Positions 42,184-51,218 are shown, counted from the stretch's first letter. The stretch is DNA of 64,000 nt from Palsa-870 sp039935415 (GCA_039935415.1 JBDTKH010000028.1:62001-126000); one strand, 5' to 3'. Translations and numbers: made by a program. Notes: generated from the letters alone by a model not told the origin.

Positions 42184-42199
42184 CTCTCCCCGAAGGGGA
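42184..42199. repeat. Dispersed CTCTCCCCGAAGGGGA intergenic repeat
   Basis: The CCCC-GAA-GGGG inverted core lies in the gap before rsmE, with CTAAGCCCCTCACCAGGC upstream. It is related to the elements at 15894-15913 and 37881-37905. The downstream GGAAAGG may serve as the rsmE Shine-Dalgarno. Confidence 0.55.
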
Positions 42200-42209
42200 A
42201 AGGTTCGTA

Positions 42210-42875
42210 GTGCCGGCATTTTTCGCCAAGCGTGAGGGCGGGCGGGCACTGATCCTGGGCGCCGACGCCCGCCACCTCGCGCGCTCGCTCCGGGCTCGGG
42301 TGGGGGAGGAGATCGACGTGATCGACCCCGCCGGCTTCATGCTCACCGTCCGCCTGGACAGCGTGTCGCCCGACCGCGTGGAGGGGGCCATCGTGGCGGA
42401 GCGTCCTCACCAGCCTGAGCCCACGGCAAAGATCACCATCGCGATCGCCAACCTGCCGGCGCCGGCCCTCGAGCTGGTCCTGTCGCGCTGCACCGAGGCC
42501 GGCGCTTTCGCGTTTTGCGTCTTCCAGGCCGAGCGCAGCGTCGCTCGCGGCGCCAAGGCCGACCGCTGGCTCGCGATCTGTCGCGAGGCGGCCATGCTGG
42601 CCGGCCGCCTGCGCGTGCCGGAGGTTTCGAGCGCGGCCTCCACACAAGAGGCGATCGCCGGCGCTGGCCACCCCGTGATGCTGGTTCGCGGGGCGGAAAT
42701 GCCGCTCGCCACCCTCCGCACCCCGCGGGACGTCACGTTGCTCGTCGGCCCAGAGGGCGGATGGTCGGAGCGCGAGCTCGCCCTGGCGCAAATCAGAGCC
42801 GACCTCGGCCCGCGCAACCTCCGGGCGGACACCGCGGCGCTCGTGGGACTCTCGATCGCGCTCGCCGTCCGCTGA
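42210..42875 (+). CDS. rsmE: 16S rRNA m3U1498 methyltransferase RsmE
   Basis: This 221-residue SPOUT methyltransferase has an N-terminal PUA-like domain (about 1-65: HLARSLRARVGEEIDVIDPAG). The C-terminal knot has ELVLSRCTEAGAFAFCVFQAERSV, the SAM-binding loop LLVGPEGGWSERELALAQ, and NLRADTAALVGLSIALAV. It uses SAM to methylate U1498 in the decoding centre. At 221 residues it is slightly shorter than the usual 240. It starts with GTG, and the NrtR gene follows 37 bp later. Confidence 0.92.
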   Translation: MPAFFAKREGGRALILGADARHLARSLRARVGEEIDVIDPAGFMLTVRLDSVSPDRVEGAIVAERPHQPEPTAKITIAIANLPAPALELVLSRCTEAGAFAFCVFQAERSVARGAKADRWLAICREAAMLAGRLRVPEVSSAASTQEAIAGAGHPVMLVRGAEMPLATLRTPRDVTLLVGPEGGWSERELALAQIRADLGPRNLRADTAALVGLSIALAVR

Positions 42876-42912
42876 ATCGTCTGCTTCCACTGTTGCTTCG
42901 GATTGAGATAAG

Positions 42913-43683
42913 ATGAAGCATGAGATGGCGGAGCGGGTGATCGCGCGCAGCTTTGGGGACGACCCTCTGGCCGCCTCCAGCTCCCCTGTTTCCGTCGACC
43001 TGGCGGTTTTCACGCTGGCCGGCCGCGAGCTGAGCGTCCTCCTGACCGAGCGGACCGAGCCGCCGTATCCCGGTTTCTGGGCGCTTCCAGGCCGCCTACG
43101 CCGGCCGGGCGCTTCGCTCGACTCCCAATCGCGCGACCTGCAATCCACCGTGACGGGCGTTGATGGCGGCTGGATCGAGCAGCTCAAGACCTTCCATCGG
43201 CCGCAGCAGCTGGACGGCGCCGGGCACGTGGTCATACCCGGCCGAGATCCCCGCGGCGACGTGCTTTCTGTGGCCTACATCGCGATCGTCCCGACCGCGC
43301 TCGCGGAGTCCTGCGTCGAGCGCAACGCTGAGGGCGAGCAGCAGTGGCACCCGGTGCGGCGCCTGCCCGCGGAGATGGCGTTCGACCACCGCGAGATCGT
43401 CGACTACGCGGTGCGCCGCCTTCGCAGCAAGGTCGGCTACTCGTCGATCGGTTTCCAGCTGCTCCCGTCGGAATTCACCATCAGCGAGCTGCAGCACGTC
43501 TACGAGGCTGTGCTCGGCCTTTCGATCAACCGCGGCAACTTCTGGCGCAGGGTCGTCGACCGCGGCGTCATCGAGCCCACGGGCGAGGAGCGAAACGTGC
43601 GCGGCAAGCGCGCCTACCTCTTCCGGTTCACGCAGCAGGCTTTCGGCCTGCGAGAGGAGCCCGATGGTTTCATCGAAGCCTGA
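42913..43683 (+). CDS. nrtR: NrtR-type Nudix-related transcriptional regulator of NAD synthesis
   Basis: This 256-residue protein has an N-terminal Nudix-fold domain (about 25-160: VSVDLAVFTLAGRELSVLLTERTEPPYPGFWALPGR) and a C-terminal winged helix (about 175-250: EFTISELQHVYEAVLGLSINRGNFWRRVVDRGVIEPTG), the NrtR layout. The Nudix catalytic box (REUxEE) is absent; that region reads GASLDSQSRDLQSTVTGVDGG. Loss of hydrolysis is usual in NrtR, which senses ADP-ribose and represses NAD genes. It overlaps nadC and heads nadC-nadA-nadB, so it probably autoregulates the operon. The repeats TGCTTC (42882, 42894) and GAAGCA (42915) near its start could be operator parts. Confidence 0.88.
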   Translation: MKHEMAERVIARSFGDDPLAASSSPVSVDLAVFTLAGRELSVLLTERTEPPYPGFWALPGRLRRPGASLDSQSRDLQSTVTGVDGGWIEQLKTFHRPQQLDGAGHVVIPGRDPRGDVLSVAYIAIVPTALAESCVERNAEGEQQWHPVRRLPAEMAFDHREIVDYAVRRLRSKVGYSSIGFQLLPSEFTISELQHVYEAVLGLSINRGNFWRRVVDRGVIEPTGEERNVRGKRAYLFRFTQQAFGLREEPDGFIEA

Positions 43684-44512
43684 CCTGGATCTGATAGTGG
43701 CCGCCGCCCTCGAGGAGGATCTGGGCGAGCTGGGCGTCGACATCACGACGAAGTCGATCGTCGACCCTGGCCAGCTCGCGGAGGCAGTCGTCATCGCCCG
43801 CAAGCCAGGCGTGCTCAGCGGCGCGGCGGCGGCGGCGCGGGTGTTCGAGCTGGTGCATCAACCATGCGGGTACCACGCGCTGCTGGCCGACGGCGCGCGT
43901 GTCGAGCCGGGCGACGTCGTGGCTCGAATCACGGGGTCACTCGCATCGATCCTCACGGCCGAGCGCACCGCGCTCAACTTCCTGCAGCGCCTGTCCGGCA
44001 TCGCCACCATGACGCGGCGCTACGCCGACGCGCTGAGCGATCACCGCGACGTCACGTTGCTCGACACGCGCAAGACGACGCCCGGCCTGCGCGTCCTGGA
44101 GCGCGCCGCGGTGCGCGATGGCGGCGGGCACAACCACCGCGACGGGCTGTGGGACGCGATCCTGATCAAGGACAACCACGTCGCAGCGGCCGGCGGTGTG
44201 ACCAATGCCATCGACCGCGCGCGGCGCGCGCACATGCCCATCGAGGTTGAGGTGGACACTCTCGAGCAGCTGAGCGAAGCGCTGGACGCCGGCGTCGAAA
44301 TCATCCTGCTCGACAACATGTCGCCAGAGCTCATGCGCAGCGCGGTCGAGATCACAGCCGGGCGCGCGAAGCTCGAAGCGTCAGGCGGGATGACCCTGGA
44401 CGGGGCTGTCGCCGCCGCGAAAGCGGGCGTCGACCGCATCTCGGTTGGCGCACTGACACACTCCGCGCCGTCGCTGGACCTGAGCCTGGAGGTCACCAGG
44501 ACGTGGCGGTGA
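43664..44512 (+). CDS. nadC: Nicotinate-nucleotide pyrophosphorylase (quinolinate PRTase) NadC
   Basis: This 282-residue enzyme converts quinolinate and PRPP to nicotinate mononucleotide. Motifs are LEEDLGELGVDITTKSIVD, ERTALNFLQRLSGIATMTRRY, LLDTRKTTPGLRVLERAAVRDGGGHNHRDGLWDAILIKDNHV, IEVEVDTLEQL, LDNMSPE and LEASGGMTLD, all conserved in type II PRTases. The ATG at 43664 lies inside the nrtR 3' end (20-bp overlap), and the stop overlaps nadA by 10 bp. This indicates tight coupling in the operon. Confidence 0.95.
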   Translation: MVSSKPDLDLIVAAALEEDLGELGVDITTKSIVDPGQLAEAVVIARKPGVLSGAAAAARVFELVHQPCGYHALLADGARVEPGDVVARITGSLASILTAERTALNFLQRLSGIATMTRRYADALSDHRDVTLLDTRKTTPGLRVLERAAVRDGGGHNHRDGLWDAILIKDNHVAAAGGVTNAIDRARRAHMPIEVEVDTLEQLSEALDAGVEIILLDNMSPELMRSAVEITAGRAKLEASGGMTLDGAVAAAKAGVDRISVGALTHSAPSLDLSLEVTRTWR

Positions 44513-45507
44513 TCGAGATCGACCTCGAGTCCGACGCCGCCGAGTACGGGCGGCGCAGCATCCCGCGCGACCTCGCGGCGATGAGCCGGGAGATCCGCGA
44601 GCTGGCCCGAGCGCGCAACGCAGTGATCCTCTCGCACAACTACCAGGTGCCTGAGGTCCAGGACGCCGCCGACTTCGTGGGTGACTCGTTGGGCCTCTCG
44701 CGCCAGGCCGCTGCGACGGACGCCGACGTGATCGTTTTTTGCGGCGTGCACTTCATGGCCGAGACGGCGAAGATCCTGAGCCCCTCCAAGCGCGTCCTCA
44801 TCCCCGACCTCGAGGCAGGGTGCTCGCTTGCGTCGACCATCAACGCGCAGCAGCTCGAGGCGTGGAAGGCGCAGCATCCCGGCGCAATCGTCGTGTCGTA
44901 CGTCAACACCACCGCCGAGGTGAAGGCGCTGAGCGACTACTGCTGCACCTCTGGCAACGCCGAGCGCGTCATTCGCGCGATCCCCGAGGACAAGGAAATC
45001 CTGTTTCTCCCCGACATGTTTCTCGGCACCTACCTCGAGAAGGTGACCGGCCGGGCGATGCACGTCTGGCCTGGGGAGTGCCACGTGCACGCGGGGATCA
45101 GGCCGAGCGACATCGACTTCGCGCGGCGCGAGCACGGCGACGCCGACCTGCTGGTCCATCCCGAGTGCGGCTGCGCCAGCCAGTGCATGTACTTCAAGGT
45201 TAACGGGGACCTCGACGCGGACCGCACGCACATCCTCAGCACCGAGGGCATGGTGCTGCACGCGCAGCAGCACCCGGGCCGCAGCTTTGTCGTCGCGACC
45301 GAGCTCGGGATCATGCACCGCCTGGCGAAGGAGGCTCCGCAGGGGCGCTTCTACGCGGCCAGCGAGCGTGCCATCTGCCGCTACATGAAGAAGATCACGC
45401 TCGAGAAGCTGCTGACCACGATGCGCGACGACGTGTTCGAAGTCACCGTCCCGGCGGACGTCGCCGACCGGGCCCGCGGCGCGATCCAGCGAATGGTGGA
45501 ACTGTGA
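44503..45507 (+). CDS. nadA: Quinolinate synthase NadA
   Basis: This 334-residue enzyme condenses iminoaspartate with dihydroxyacetone phosphate to quinolinate using a 4Fe-4S cluster. The three cluster cysteines fit the motifs FCGVHFMAET (C80), HPECGC (C222) and SERAICRYM (C292). Other hallmarks are ILSHNYQVPEVQDAADFVGDSLGLSRQAA, IPDLEAGCSLASTI and ATELGIMHRL. It starts with GTG inside the nadC end and overlaps nadB by ATGA. Confidence 0.95.
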   Translation: MAVIEIDLESDAAEYGRRSIPRDLAAMSREIRELARARNAVILSHNYQVPEVQDAADFVGDSLGLSRQAAATDADVIVFCGVHFMAETAKILSPSKRVLIPDLEAGCSLASTINAQQLEAWKAQHPGAIVVSYVNTTAEVKALSDYCCTSGNAERVIRAIPEDKEILFLPDMFLGTYLEKVTGRAMHVWPGECHVHAGIRPSDIDFARREHGDADLLVHPECGCASQCMYFKVNGDLDADRTHILSTEGMVLHAQQHPGRSFVVATELGIMHRLAKEAPQGRFYAASERAICRYMKKITLEKLLTTMRDDVFEVTVPADVADRARGAIQRMVEL

Positions 45508-46880
45508 ACACAGACATCCTCGTGATTGGGGAGGGGCTCGCCGGATCCGCTGCCGCCCTCGATGCGGCGCGCCTCGGCGCGTCCGTCGCGCTCGTCTCCG
45601 CGGCGCGGGGATCGTCCGATCGCGCGCAGGGCGGCATGGCGGCCGCGACGTTGCCCGAGGATTCGCCTCGGCTGCACGCGCTGGACACGCTGGCCGCGGG
45701 CGCCGGCCTCTGCGACCCAGATGCCGTGGCGATGCTGACGTCGGCCGGGGCCGAGACGGTGCACTGGTTGGAATCGCTTGGCGTCCGGTTCGACGGCGGC
45801 GCGGCTCGAGAGGCGGCGCATTCGATGGCGCGAGTGCTGCACCTTCGCGGCGACCAGAGCGGCAGCACCCTGATGAGCTACATGCGCGCCGCGATCGCCG
45901 CCGAGCCCAACATCACGCGCCAGCACGCCCGGCTGCAGTCGCTGGCCGGCGACAGGCGGTCGTGCGCGGGCGCAGTCTTCTCCGGCGGGCTCATGGTGAG
46001 GGCACGCGCCACCGTGCTGGCCACCGGCGGGTACGCGGGTCTTTACTCGCGCTCGACCAACAGCCGGGTCAGCAGCGGAAAGGGAATCCTTGAGGCGGCG
46101 CGTGCGGGCGCGCTGGTGGCCGACCTCGAGTTCGTCCAGTTCCACCCCACAGTGTTTGACGGTCCCACGTCGTTCCTCATCACCGAGGCGCTGCGCGGTG
46201 CGGGCGCGACCCTGGTCGACGAGCGCGGCGATCGTTTCGTGGACGAGCTGCTGCCACGCGACCAGGTGGCGCGGGCCCTCGCCACGCACGGCAGGCGCAC
46301 GTTCATCTCGGTGATGGACCTCGACCCAGAGGTGTTGAGCCGCCACTTCCCCAACTTCATGCGCAACTGCCGGCGTGCCGGCTTCGATCCCCTCCGGGAA
46401 GCAATCCCGGTCCGGCCCGCGGCCCACTACACGATGGGCGGCGTGGTGACCGACCTCGACGGCCGTTCGTCCGTCGAGGGGCTGTTCGCCGCCGGCGAAT
46501 GCGCGCGGACCGGCGTGCACGGCGCCAACCGGCTCGCGAGCAACTCGCTGCTCGAAGCGGCGACGTTTGGCCGGCGTGCCGCGGCCGCGGCGGTCCGAGC
46601 GCCACGTTTGCACGTTGACGGTGAGGCGCGGCCGCAGGTGTGGCGGCGCGGCGGCCTGACCGTCGCCGCGGTCGGCGAGCTGCTTGACTCGGCGGCCGCC
46701 GTGCTCCGGACCGGAGCGGTGCTGGAGGACGCGCTGGTGCGGCTTCGTTCAGGCGCCGTCTCCGAGGTCGCCGCCGATGCCGCCGAGATGGCCTCCATGA
46801 TCTGCAGCGCCGCGCTGGCTCGCGGGCACAGCGTCGGGGCGCACCAGCGTAGCGACGAGCTCGTCGCGGTCGCGGTCTAG
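45504..46880 (+). CDS. nadB: L-aspartate oxidase NadB
   Basis: This 458-residue FAD enzyme oxidises L-aspartate to iminoaspartate, the NadA substrate. It has the FAD motif DILVIGEGLAGSAAALDAARLGASVALVS, SDRAQGGMAAA, the succinate-dehydrogenase-like LEFVQFHPTVFDGPTSFLITEALRGAGATLVDERGDRF, RPAAHYTMGGVVTDLDGRSSVEGLFAAGECARTGVHGANRLASNSLLEA and a shortened C-terminus. Typical NadB is about 530 residues, so the C-terminal helical domain is reduced. It is coupled to nadA by an ATGA overlap. Confidence 0.93.
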   Translation: MNTDILVIGEGLAGSAAALDAARLGASVALVSAARGSSDRAQGGMAAATLPEDSPRLHALDTLAAGAGLCDPDAVAMLTSAGAETVHWLESLGVRFDGGAAREAAHSMARVLHLRGDQSGSTLMSYMRAAIAAEPNITRQHARLQSLAGDRRSCAGAVFSGGLMVRARATVLATGGYAGLYSRSTNSRVSSGKGILEAARAGALVADLEFVQFHPTVFDGPTSFLITEALRGAGATLVDERGDRFVDELLPRDQVARALATHGRRTFISVMDLDPEVLSRHFPNFMRNCRRAGFDPLREAIPVRPAAHYTMGGVVTDLDGRSSVEGLFAAGECARTGVHGANRLASNSLLEAATFGRRAAAAAVRAPRLHVDGEARPQVWRRGGLTVAAVGELLDSAAAVLRTGAVLEDALVRLRSGAVSEVAADAAEMASMICSAALARGHSVGAHQRSDELVAVAV

Positions 46881-46882
46881 CT

Positions 46883-47215
46883 CTAGCGCTTCAATCCGCG
46901 GTAGGTCTCGACCTCGCCGGCGATCGCGATCACCGAAGCGATGGCGAACATCGCCCCACCCAGGATCAACAAGGCCGCCCCGACCGGCACTGAGAACGCC
47001 GTCGTCGCAAGGGCCACGCACAGGATCCCGACCGACAGCACGAGCGTGGCGTAGGTCCTGAAGCCATTTTTGCTCGCGGCAAATCCCGGTGCGAGCTCGC
47101 CCAGCGACCGCGACGTGACGCGTCGGATGACGAGGTCGCCCGCGCCGAACAGGTTGAGCAAGAGGACGATGCCGGCGACCCACAGCAGGATGCCGATCCC
47201 AACCACCACTAGCAT
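46883..47215 (-). CDS. Small membrane protein of unknown function
   Basis: This 110-residue protein has an N-terminal helix (MLVVVGIGILLWVAGIVLLLNLFG), a soluble loop (DLVIRRVTSRSLGELAPGFAASKNG), and two further helices (YATLVLSVGILCVALATTAF; VGAALLILGGAMFAIASVIAIAG). It is unrecognised. It converges on nadB with a 2-bp gap. Its ATG directly abuts the first possible lepA start on the other strand, so its promoter must lie in lepA coding sequence. GTG starts at 47209 or 47206 are alternatives. Confidence 0.7.
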   Translation of the reverse strand: MLVVVGIGILLWVAGIVLLLNLFGAGDLVIRRVTSRSLGELAPGFAASKNGFRTYATLVLSVGILCVALATTAFSVPVGAALLILGGAMFAIASVIAIAGEVETYRGLKR

Positions 47216-47221
47216 TTGAGC

Positions 47222-49036
47222 GTGTCAACCGTCCAGGCAACCATCCAGGAGCGCGTGCGCAACTTCTGCATCATCGCGCACATCGATCACGGCAAGTCCA
47301 CGCTGGCCGACCGGCTGCTCGAGTACACCGGCTCGATCAGCCAGCGCGACATGCAGGACCAGGTGCTCGACACCATGGACCTCGAGCGCGAGCGCGGCAT
47401 CACGATCAAGCTGCAGGCGGTCCGCATGACCTACCCGGCCCAAGACGGCAAGACCTACGAGCTCAACCTGATCGACACGCCTGGCCACGTCGACTTCGCA
47501 TACGAGGTGTCGAGGTCCCTGGCGGCTTGCGAGGGGGCGATCCTCGTCGTCGACGCCGCACAGGGCATCGAGGCACAGACCCTCGCCAACCTCTACCAGG
47601 CCGTGGAGGCTGGGCTCACCATCGTGCCGGTCGTCAACAAGATCGACCTCGACGCGGCGCAGCCCGAGATGGTCGCCGAGGAGATCTCCGATGTCACCGG
47701 CATCCCGCGCGACCAGGTCATCTTCGCGTCGGCCAAGCAGGGCATCGGCACCGAGGCGATCCTCGAGGCGGTCATCCAGAGGGTGCCGCCGCCGCATGGC
47801 GACCCGTCGAAGGCGCTGCGCGCGCTCATCTTCGACTCGCACTACGACGCGTACCGCGGAGTCATCACATACGTGCGCGTCGTCGACGGCGAGATCATCC
47901 CGCGCACGAAGATCCGGATGATGAACACTGGAAGCGTCCATGAGGTCGACGAGGTCGGCTGGTTCGCGCCGGGCCCGCGGCCGGCGGAGAAGCTGACCGC
48001 GGGCGAGGTCGGTTACGTGACCGCCGCGATCAAGAACGTCGTCGATGCGCGGGTGGGCGACACCATCACCACCGCCGAGCATGGCGCGAAGGAGCCGCTA
48101 CCCGGCTACCGCCAGGTCAAGCCGATGGTTTTCGCGGGCCTCTTCCCGACGGACTCAGACCGGTTCACGGACCTGAAGGAGGCGCTCGAGAAGCTGCAGC
48201 TCAACGACGGCGCCCTGTCTTACGAGCCCGAGAACTCGGCCGCCCTGGGCTTCGGGTTCCGCTGCGGCTTCCTTGGCCTCCTGCACCTGGAGATCGTCCA
48301 GGAGCGGCTCGAGCGCGAGTTCGAGCTGGACCTGATCACCACCGCGCCTACGGTCGAGTACCAGGTCAGGTTGAAACGTGGCGGGGTAATCGAAGTCGAC
48401 AACCCGGCGATGCTGCCGGACCCCACCATGATCGAATCCATCTCCGAGCCGTTCGTGAAGCTCTCGATCATCGTGCCTTCGACGCACGTCGGCCCGATGA
48501 TGGAGCTGTCCCAGGAGCGCCGTGGCGCCTTCAAGCACCTGGAGCACCGCGCCGGCGAAAGGGTGGTGCTCGAGTACGAGATCCCGCTGGGGGAGATCAT
48601 CCACGACTTCTACGACCAGCTCAAGTCGCGATCGAAGGGCTACGCGTCGATGGACTACGAGCTCATCGGCTTCCGCGAGGGCGACCTCGTCAAGGTCGAC
48701 GTCCTGGTCGCGGGTGAGCCGGTCGATGCGCTGTCCCTGATCGTTCACCGCAGCAAGGCCCAGTCGCAAGGCCGCAGACTTGTCGAGAAGCTGAAGGCGA
48801 TCATCCCCCGCCAGATGTATGAGGTGCCGCTGCAGGCGGCCATCGGCGGCAAGGTGATCGCACGCGAGACCATTCCGGCGATGAGGAAGGACGTGCTGGC
48901 GAAATGCTACGGGGGAGACGTGACCCGCAAGCGCAAGCTGCTCGAGAAGCAGAAGGAAGGCAAGCGCCGCATGAAGCGGGTCGGCTCGATCGAGATTCCC
49001 CAAGAGGCGTTCATGGCGGTGTTGACGCTTGATTAG
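47222..49036 (+). CDS. lepA: Elongation factor 4 (LepA), ribosomal back-translocase GTPase
   Basis: This GTPase of about 604 residues has G1 AHIDHGKSTLADRLL, the switch region ERERGITIKLQAVRM, G3 DTPGHVDFAYEVSRSL, G4 NKIDLD and G5 ASAKQGIG. EF-G-like domains follow, then the LepA-specific C-terminal domain (RKRKLLEKQKEGKRRMKRVGSIEIPQEAFMAVL). The length is normal. A GTG at 47222 is chosen; a TTG at 47216 would add two residues. Neither has a Shine-Dalgarno. The stop overlaps the TTG start of the following lipoprotein gene. Confidence 0.95.
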   Translation: MSTVQATIQERVRNFCIIAHIDHGKSTLADRLLEYTGSISQRDMQDQVLDTMDLERERGITIKLQAVRMTYPAQDGKTYELNLIDTPGHVDFAYEVSRSLAACEGAILVVDAAQGIEAQTLANLYQAVEAGLTIVPVVNKIDLDAAQPEMVAEEISDVTGIPRDQVIFASAKQGIGTEAILEAVIQRVPPPHGDPSKALRALIFDSHYDAYRGVITYVRVVDGEIIPRTKIRMMNTGSVHEVDEVGWFAPGPRPAEKLTAGEVGYVTAAIKNVVDARVGDTITTAEHGAKEPLPGYRQVKPMVFAGLFPTDSDRFTDLKEALEKLQLNDGALSYEPENSAALGFGFRCGFLGLLHLEIVQERLEREFELDLITTAPTVEYQVRLKRGGVIEVDNPAMLPDPTMIESISEPFVKLSIIVPSTHVGPMMELSQERRGAFKHLEHRAGERVVLEYEIPLGEIIHDFYDQLKSRSKGYASMDYELIGFREGDLVKVDVLVAGEPVDALSLIVHRSKAQSQGRRLVEKLKAIIPRQMYEVPLQAAIGGKVIARETIPAMRKDVLAKCYGGDVTRKRKLLEKQKEGKRRMKRVGSIEIPQEAFMAVLTLD

Positions 49037-50087
49037 GGGAACGCGCTGGTGGGCGGCGACGGCGATGCTCGCCATCGTGATGAGCGCGTGCGTGCGGCCA
49101 TCGACCACCGGCAGCAGCGCCCAGCCGGCGCAGCTTTACGGCGCGGCGCCGACCACCCCCGACGTCCAGTCCCTTCTGGGAGACAGCAACTGGTGGCCGG
49201 GGCCGCCATCCTTCGGCGTGCGGCCGCTGGACTCCGCGACGATGCCTTTCAACGAGAAGTTCCACGTCATCACGCGCTTCTCGCACATCGGAACCGCCGA
49301 GACGTTCGACGTCGAGTACACGGTGTGGAACTCGACGGCTTCGGCCACCACGCAGATGAGCAACATCCAGTCGTCCCTGGGCACGCCCGTCACCGGCACG
49401 AAGGCCGGCGACCAGACCCTTTACTACGGGCAGACGAGCTCTGGCGGCGCGGCGCCGTACGGAACAGCTACGTTCATCCGGCTCGGCCAGATCGTGATCA
49501 CCAGCACGCTGAGCCTCAAGGACGCGTCCCCCCCGGTTTCCAAGCTAGGACGGATCGCGACCAGGCTCGTGTCGCGTCTCAAGGACGTGCTGTCGGGCAA
49601 GGTCAAGGTGGCCCCACTCCCGGGCGGGGACACGTCGGTTCTCCCTCCGCCCGGCCCGGACCTGACCTTGCTCGGATCGGTCGAGCTCCCCATCGAGGCC
49701 GTGATCGTCATGCTCGGGTTCGCGTCGCCCGAGGCCCTGGCCGGGGTCCTCAAGACGACCGGCGTCGACCACATCGTCTTCGGCGACTACGCCCTTGACA
49801 ACGACACGCACATGGAGGTGCGCGCCGGCGTGTTCGGGTTCATCACCTCGCAGGACGCCGACACGTGGTTCAACGCGCTGCGCGGCAGCACGCGGGTGGA
49901 CGAGCTCGGCATCGCCACCTTCTACGACGACGCCAGCGGGCAGTATTTCAGCCTCTTCACCGCGGGCGCTAAAGGCGCGATCCTGGTCTGCCGGTCGACC
50001 TCGGACCTGGAGGCCGCCTCACGCGCCTGCGAGTCGCCGCTGTCCCGCGTCGCGCCCGCCTGGCAGGGGAGGCTCGCAACGGGCTAG
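49029..50087 (+). CDS. Putative lipoprotein of unknown function
   Basis: This 352-residue protein starts with a TTG inside the lepA end (8-bp overlap) and has a lipoprotein signal (WWAATAMLAIVMSAC, lipobox Cys21). The exported part is beta-rich with Gly/Ser/Thr turns (FDVEYTVWNSTASATTQMSNIQ; GTATFIRLGQIVITSTLSL; VRAGVFGFITSQDADTWFNALRG). The segment IEAVIVMLGFASPEALAGVLKTTGVDHIVFGDYAL resembles no enzyme motif I know. It is followed by a hairpin and the convergent epimerase gene. Confidence 0.75.
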   Translation: MIRGTRWWAATAMLAIVMSACVRPSTTGSSAQPAQLYGAAPTTPDVQSLLGDSNWWPGPPSFGVRPLDSATMPFNEKFHVITRFSHIGTAETFDVEYTVWNSTASATTQMSNIQSSLGTPVTGTKAGDQTLYYGQTSSGGAAPYGTATFIRLGQIVITSTLSLKDASPPVSKLGRIATRLVSRLKDVLSGKVKVAPLPGGDTSVLPPPGPDLTLLGSVELPIEAVIVMLGFASPEALAGVLKTTGVDHIVFGDYALDNDTHMEVRAGVFGFITSQDADTWFNALRGSTRVDELGIATFYDDASGQYFSLFTAGAKGAILVCRSTSDLEAASRACESPLSRVAPAWQGRLATG

Positions 50088-50174
50088 GAGCTGACTGTCT
50101 AATCCCGAGCTTTGCGGTGACTTTCCCATCGCATTTTCTCTTGGTCGTTGGTGCCTAAGACGGCGCAGCCCCAT

Positions 50175-50191
50175 CCCTGCCTCCGGCAGGG
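50175..50191. terminator. Short hairpin between convergent genes
   Basis: CCCTGCC/GGCAGGG forms a perfect 7-bp stem with a TCC loop in the 114-bp gap between the lipoprotein gene and the epimerase gene. It has no T-run but could act in both directions. Confidence 0.55.
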
Positions 50192-50201
50192 ACTTCCCCA
50201 T

Positions 50202-51161
50202 TTATGGGCAAGTGTCCTTTCTAAACCATTCCCATTGCTTTGCCAGACCCTCGCGGAGTGAGACGCGCGGCTCCCAGGCGAGGCGCTCGCGCGCGAGGTT
50301 GATCGACGCCCCGGTGTGGCGCGGGTCGCCCGGAGCCTCGGGCAGGACCTGCCGGCGCACCTTCATCTGGCTGATATCCTCCAGCGTCGCCAGCACGCGG
50401 TTCAATGTCACGCGGCTGCCGCCACCAAGGTTGAACACCTCGCCCACGACGTGCGCGGCCGCCGCCTTGATCGTGCCTTCGACCGCGTCCGACACGTAGG
50501 TGAACTCCCGCGTCTGCTCTCCATCGCCGAAGACCTCGATCGACTCTCCGTCGACCAGCGCCTGCATGAACCGTGAGAAGGCCATGTCGGGACGCTGGCG
50601 CGGCCCGTACACGGTGAAGTAGCGGACCGACACCGCGGGGAGTCCGAAGTTCTTCGCATAGAGCATGGTCATGTGCTCCGCGGCGAGCTTCGTCACGCCG
50701 TAAGGCGAGACCGGCTGGGGGAGGGCCGTCTCCTTCGTGGGAAACATCTCCGCGTCGCCGTAGACCGAAGAGCTGCCGGCGAAGACGAATCGATCGATCG
50801 GCGAGTCCTTCAGGGTCTCGAGCAGACGCTGCGTGGCGAGGATGTTGTCGCGGACGTACCTGTCGAACTGGCCGCCCCAGCTCGGCCGGACACCCGGCTG
50901 GCCCGCGAGGTGGTAGACCAAGCTCGCGCCTGTGAGGACCGGGCGCAGGTCGGCCTCGACCAGGTCGAGCTCCTCGAACGTGAAGCTCGGGTGGGCCAGC
51001 GAGGCCTCGAGGTTGCGCTCCTTGCGCCCGCGCTCGTAGTAGTCCGTGAAGCTGTCGATGCCCACGACCCGGTGGCCGAGCGCGAGCAGCCGCTCCGACA
51101 GGTGCGAGCCGATGAAGCCCGCGGCCCCGGTGACTACGACACGTGACGGTTGAGCGCCCAC
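50202..51161 (-). CDS. NAD-dependent epimerase/dehydratase (GalE/UDP-glucuronate epimerase-like)
   Basis: This 319-residue extended SDR enzyme has the NAD motif VVVTGAAGFIGSHLSERLLALGHRVVGIDSF, YHLAGQPGVRPSW, the catalytic Ser region FAGSSSVYGD and YxxxK as Y-GVTKLAAEH, followed by VRYFTVYGPRQRPDMAFSRF. This is close to UDP-glucose/UDP-glucuronate 4-epimerases. It acts on nucleotide sugars in the cytosol; the substrate is not fixed by sequence. The GTG at 51161 is just before the Rossmann strand and leaves 57 bp to the divergent YbaK gene. Confidence 0.9.
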   Translation of the reverse strand: MGAQPSRVVVTGAAGFIGSHLSERLLALGHRVVGIDSFTDYYERGRKERNLEASLAHPSFTFEELDLVEADLRPVLTGASLVYHLAGQPGVRPSWGGQFDRYVRDNILATQRLLETLKDSPIDRFVFAGSSSVYGDAEMFPTKETALPQPVSPYGVTKLAAEHMTMLYAKNFGLPAVSVRYFTVYGPRQRPDMAFSRFMQALVDGESIEVFGDGEQTREFTYVSDAVEGTIKAAAAHVVGEVFNLGGGSRVTLNRVLATLEDISQMKVRRQVLPEAPGDPRHTGASINLARERLAWEPRVSLREGLAKQWEWFRKDTCP

Positions 51162-51218
51162 GGCGACAACAGTGCGGGTCCGTGGCGCCCGATTGCAACC
51201 GCCTCCTATCCTGATCGG

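Noticed and set aside
42882..42920. Firm NrtR operator call from TGCTTC/GAAGCA
   Set aside because: The half-site spacing is uneven and known NrtR operators vary between lineages; it is noted only as a possibility.
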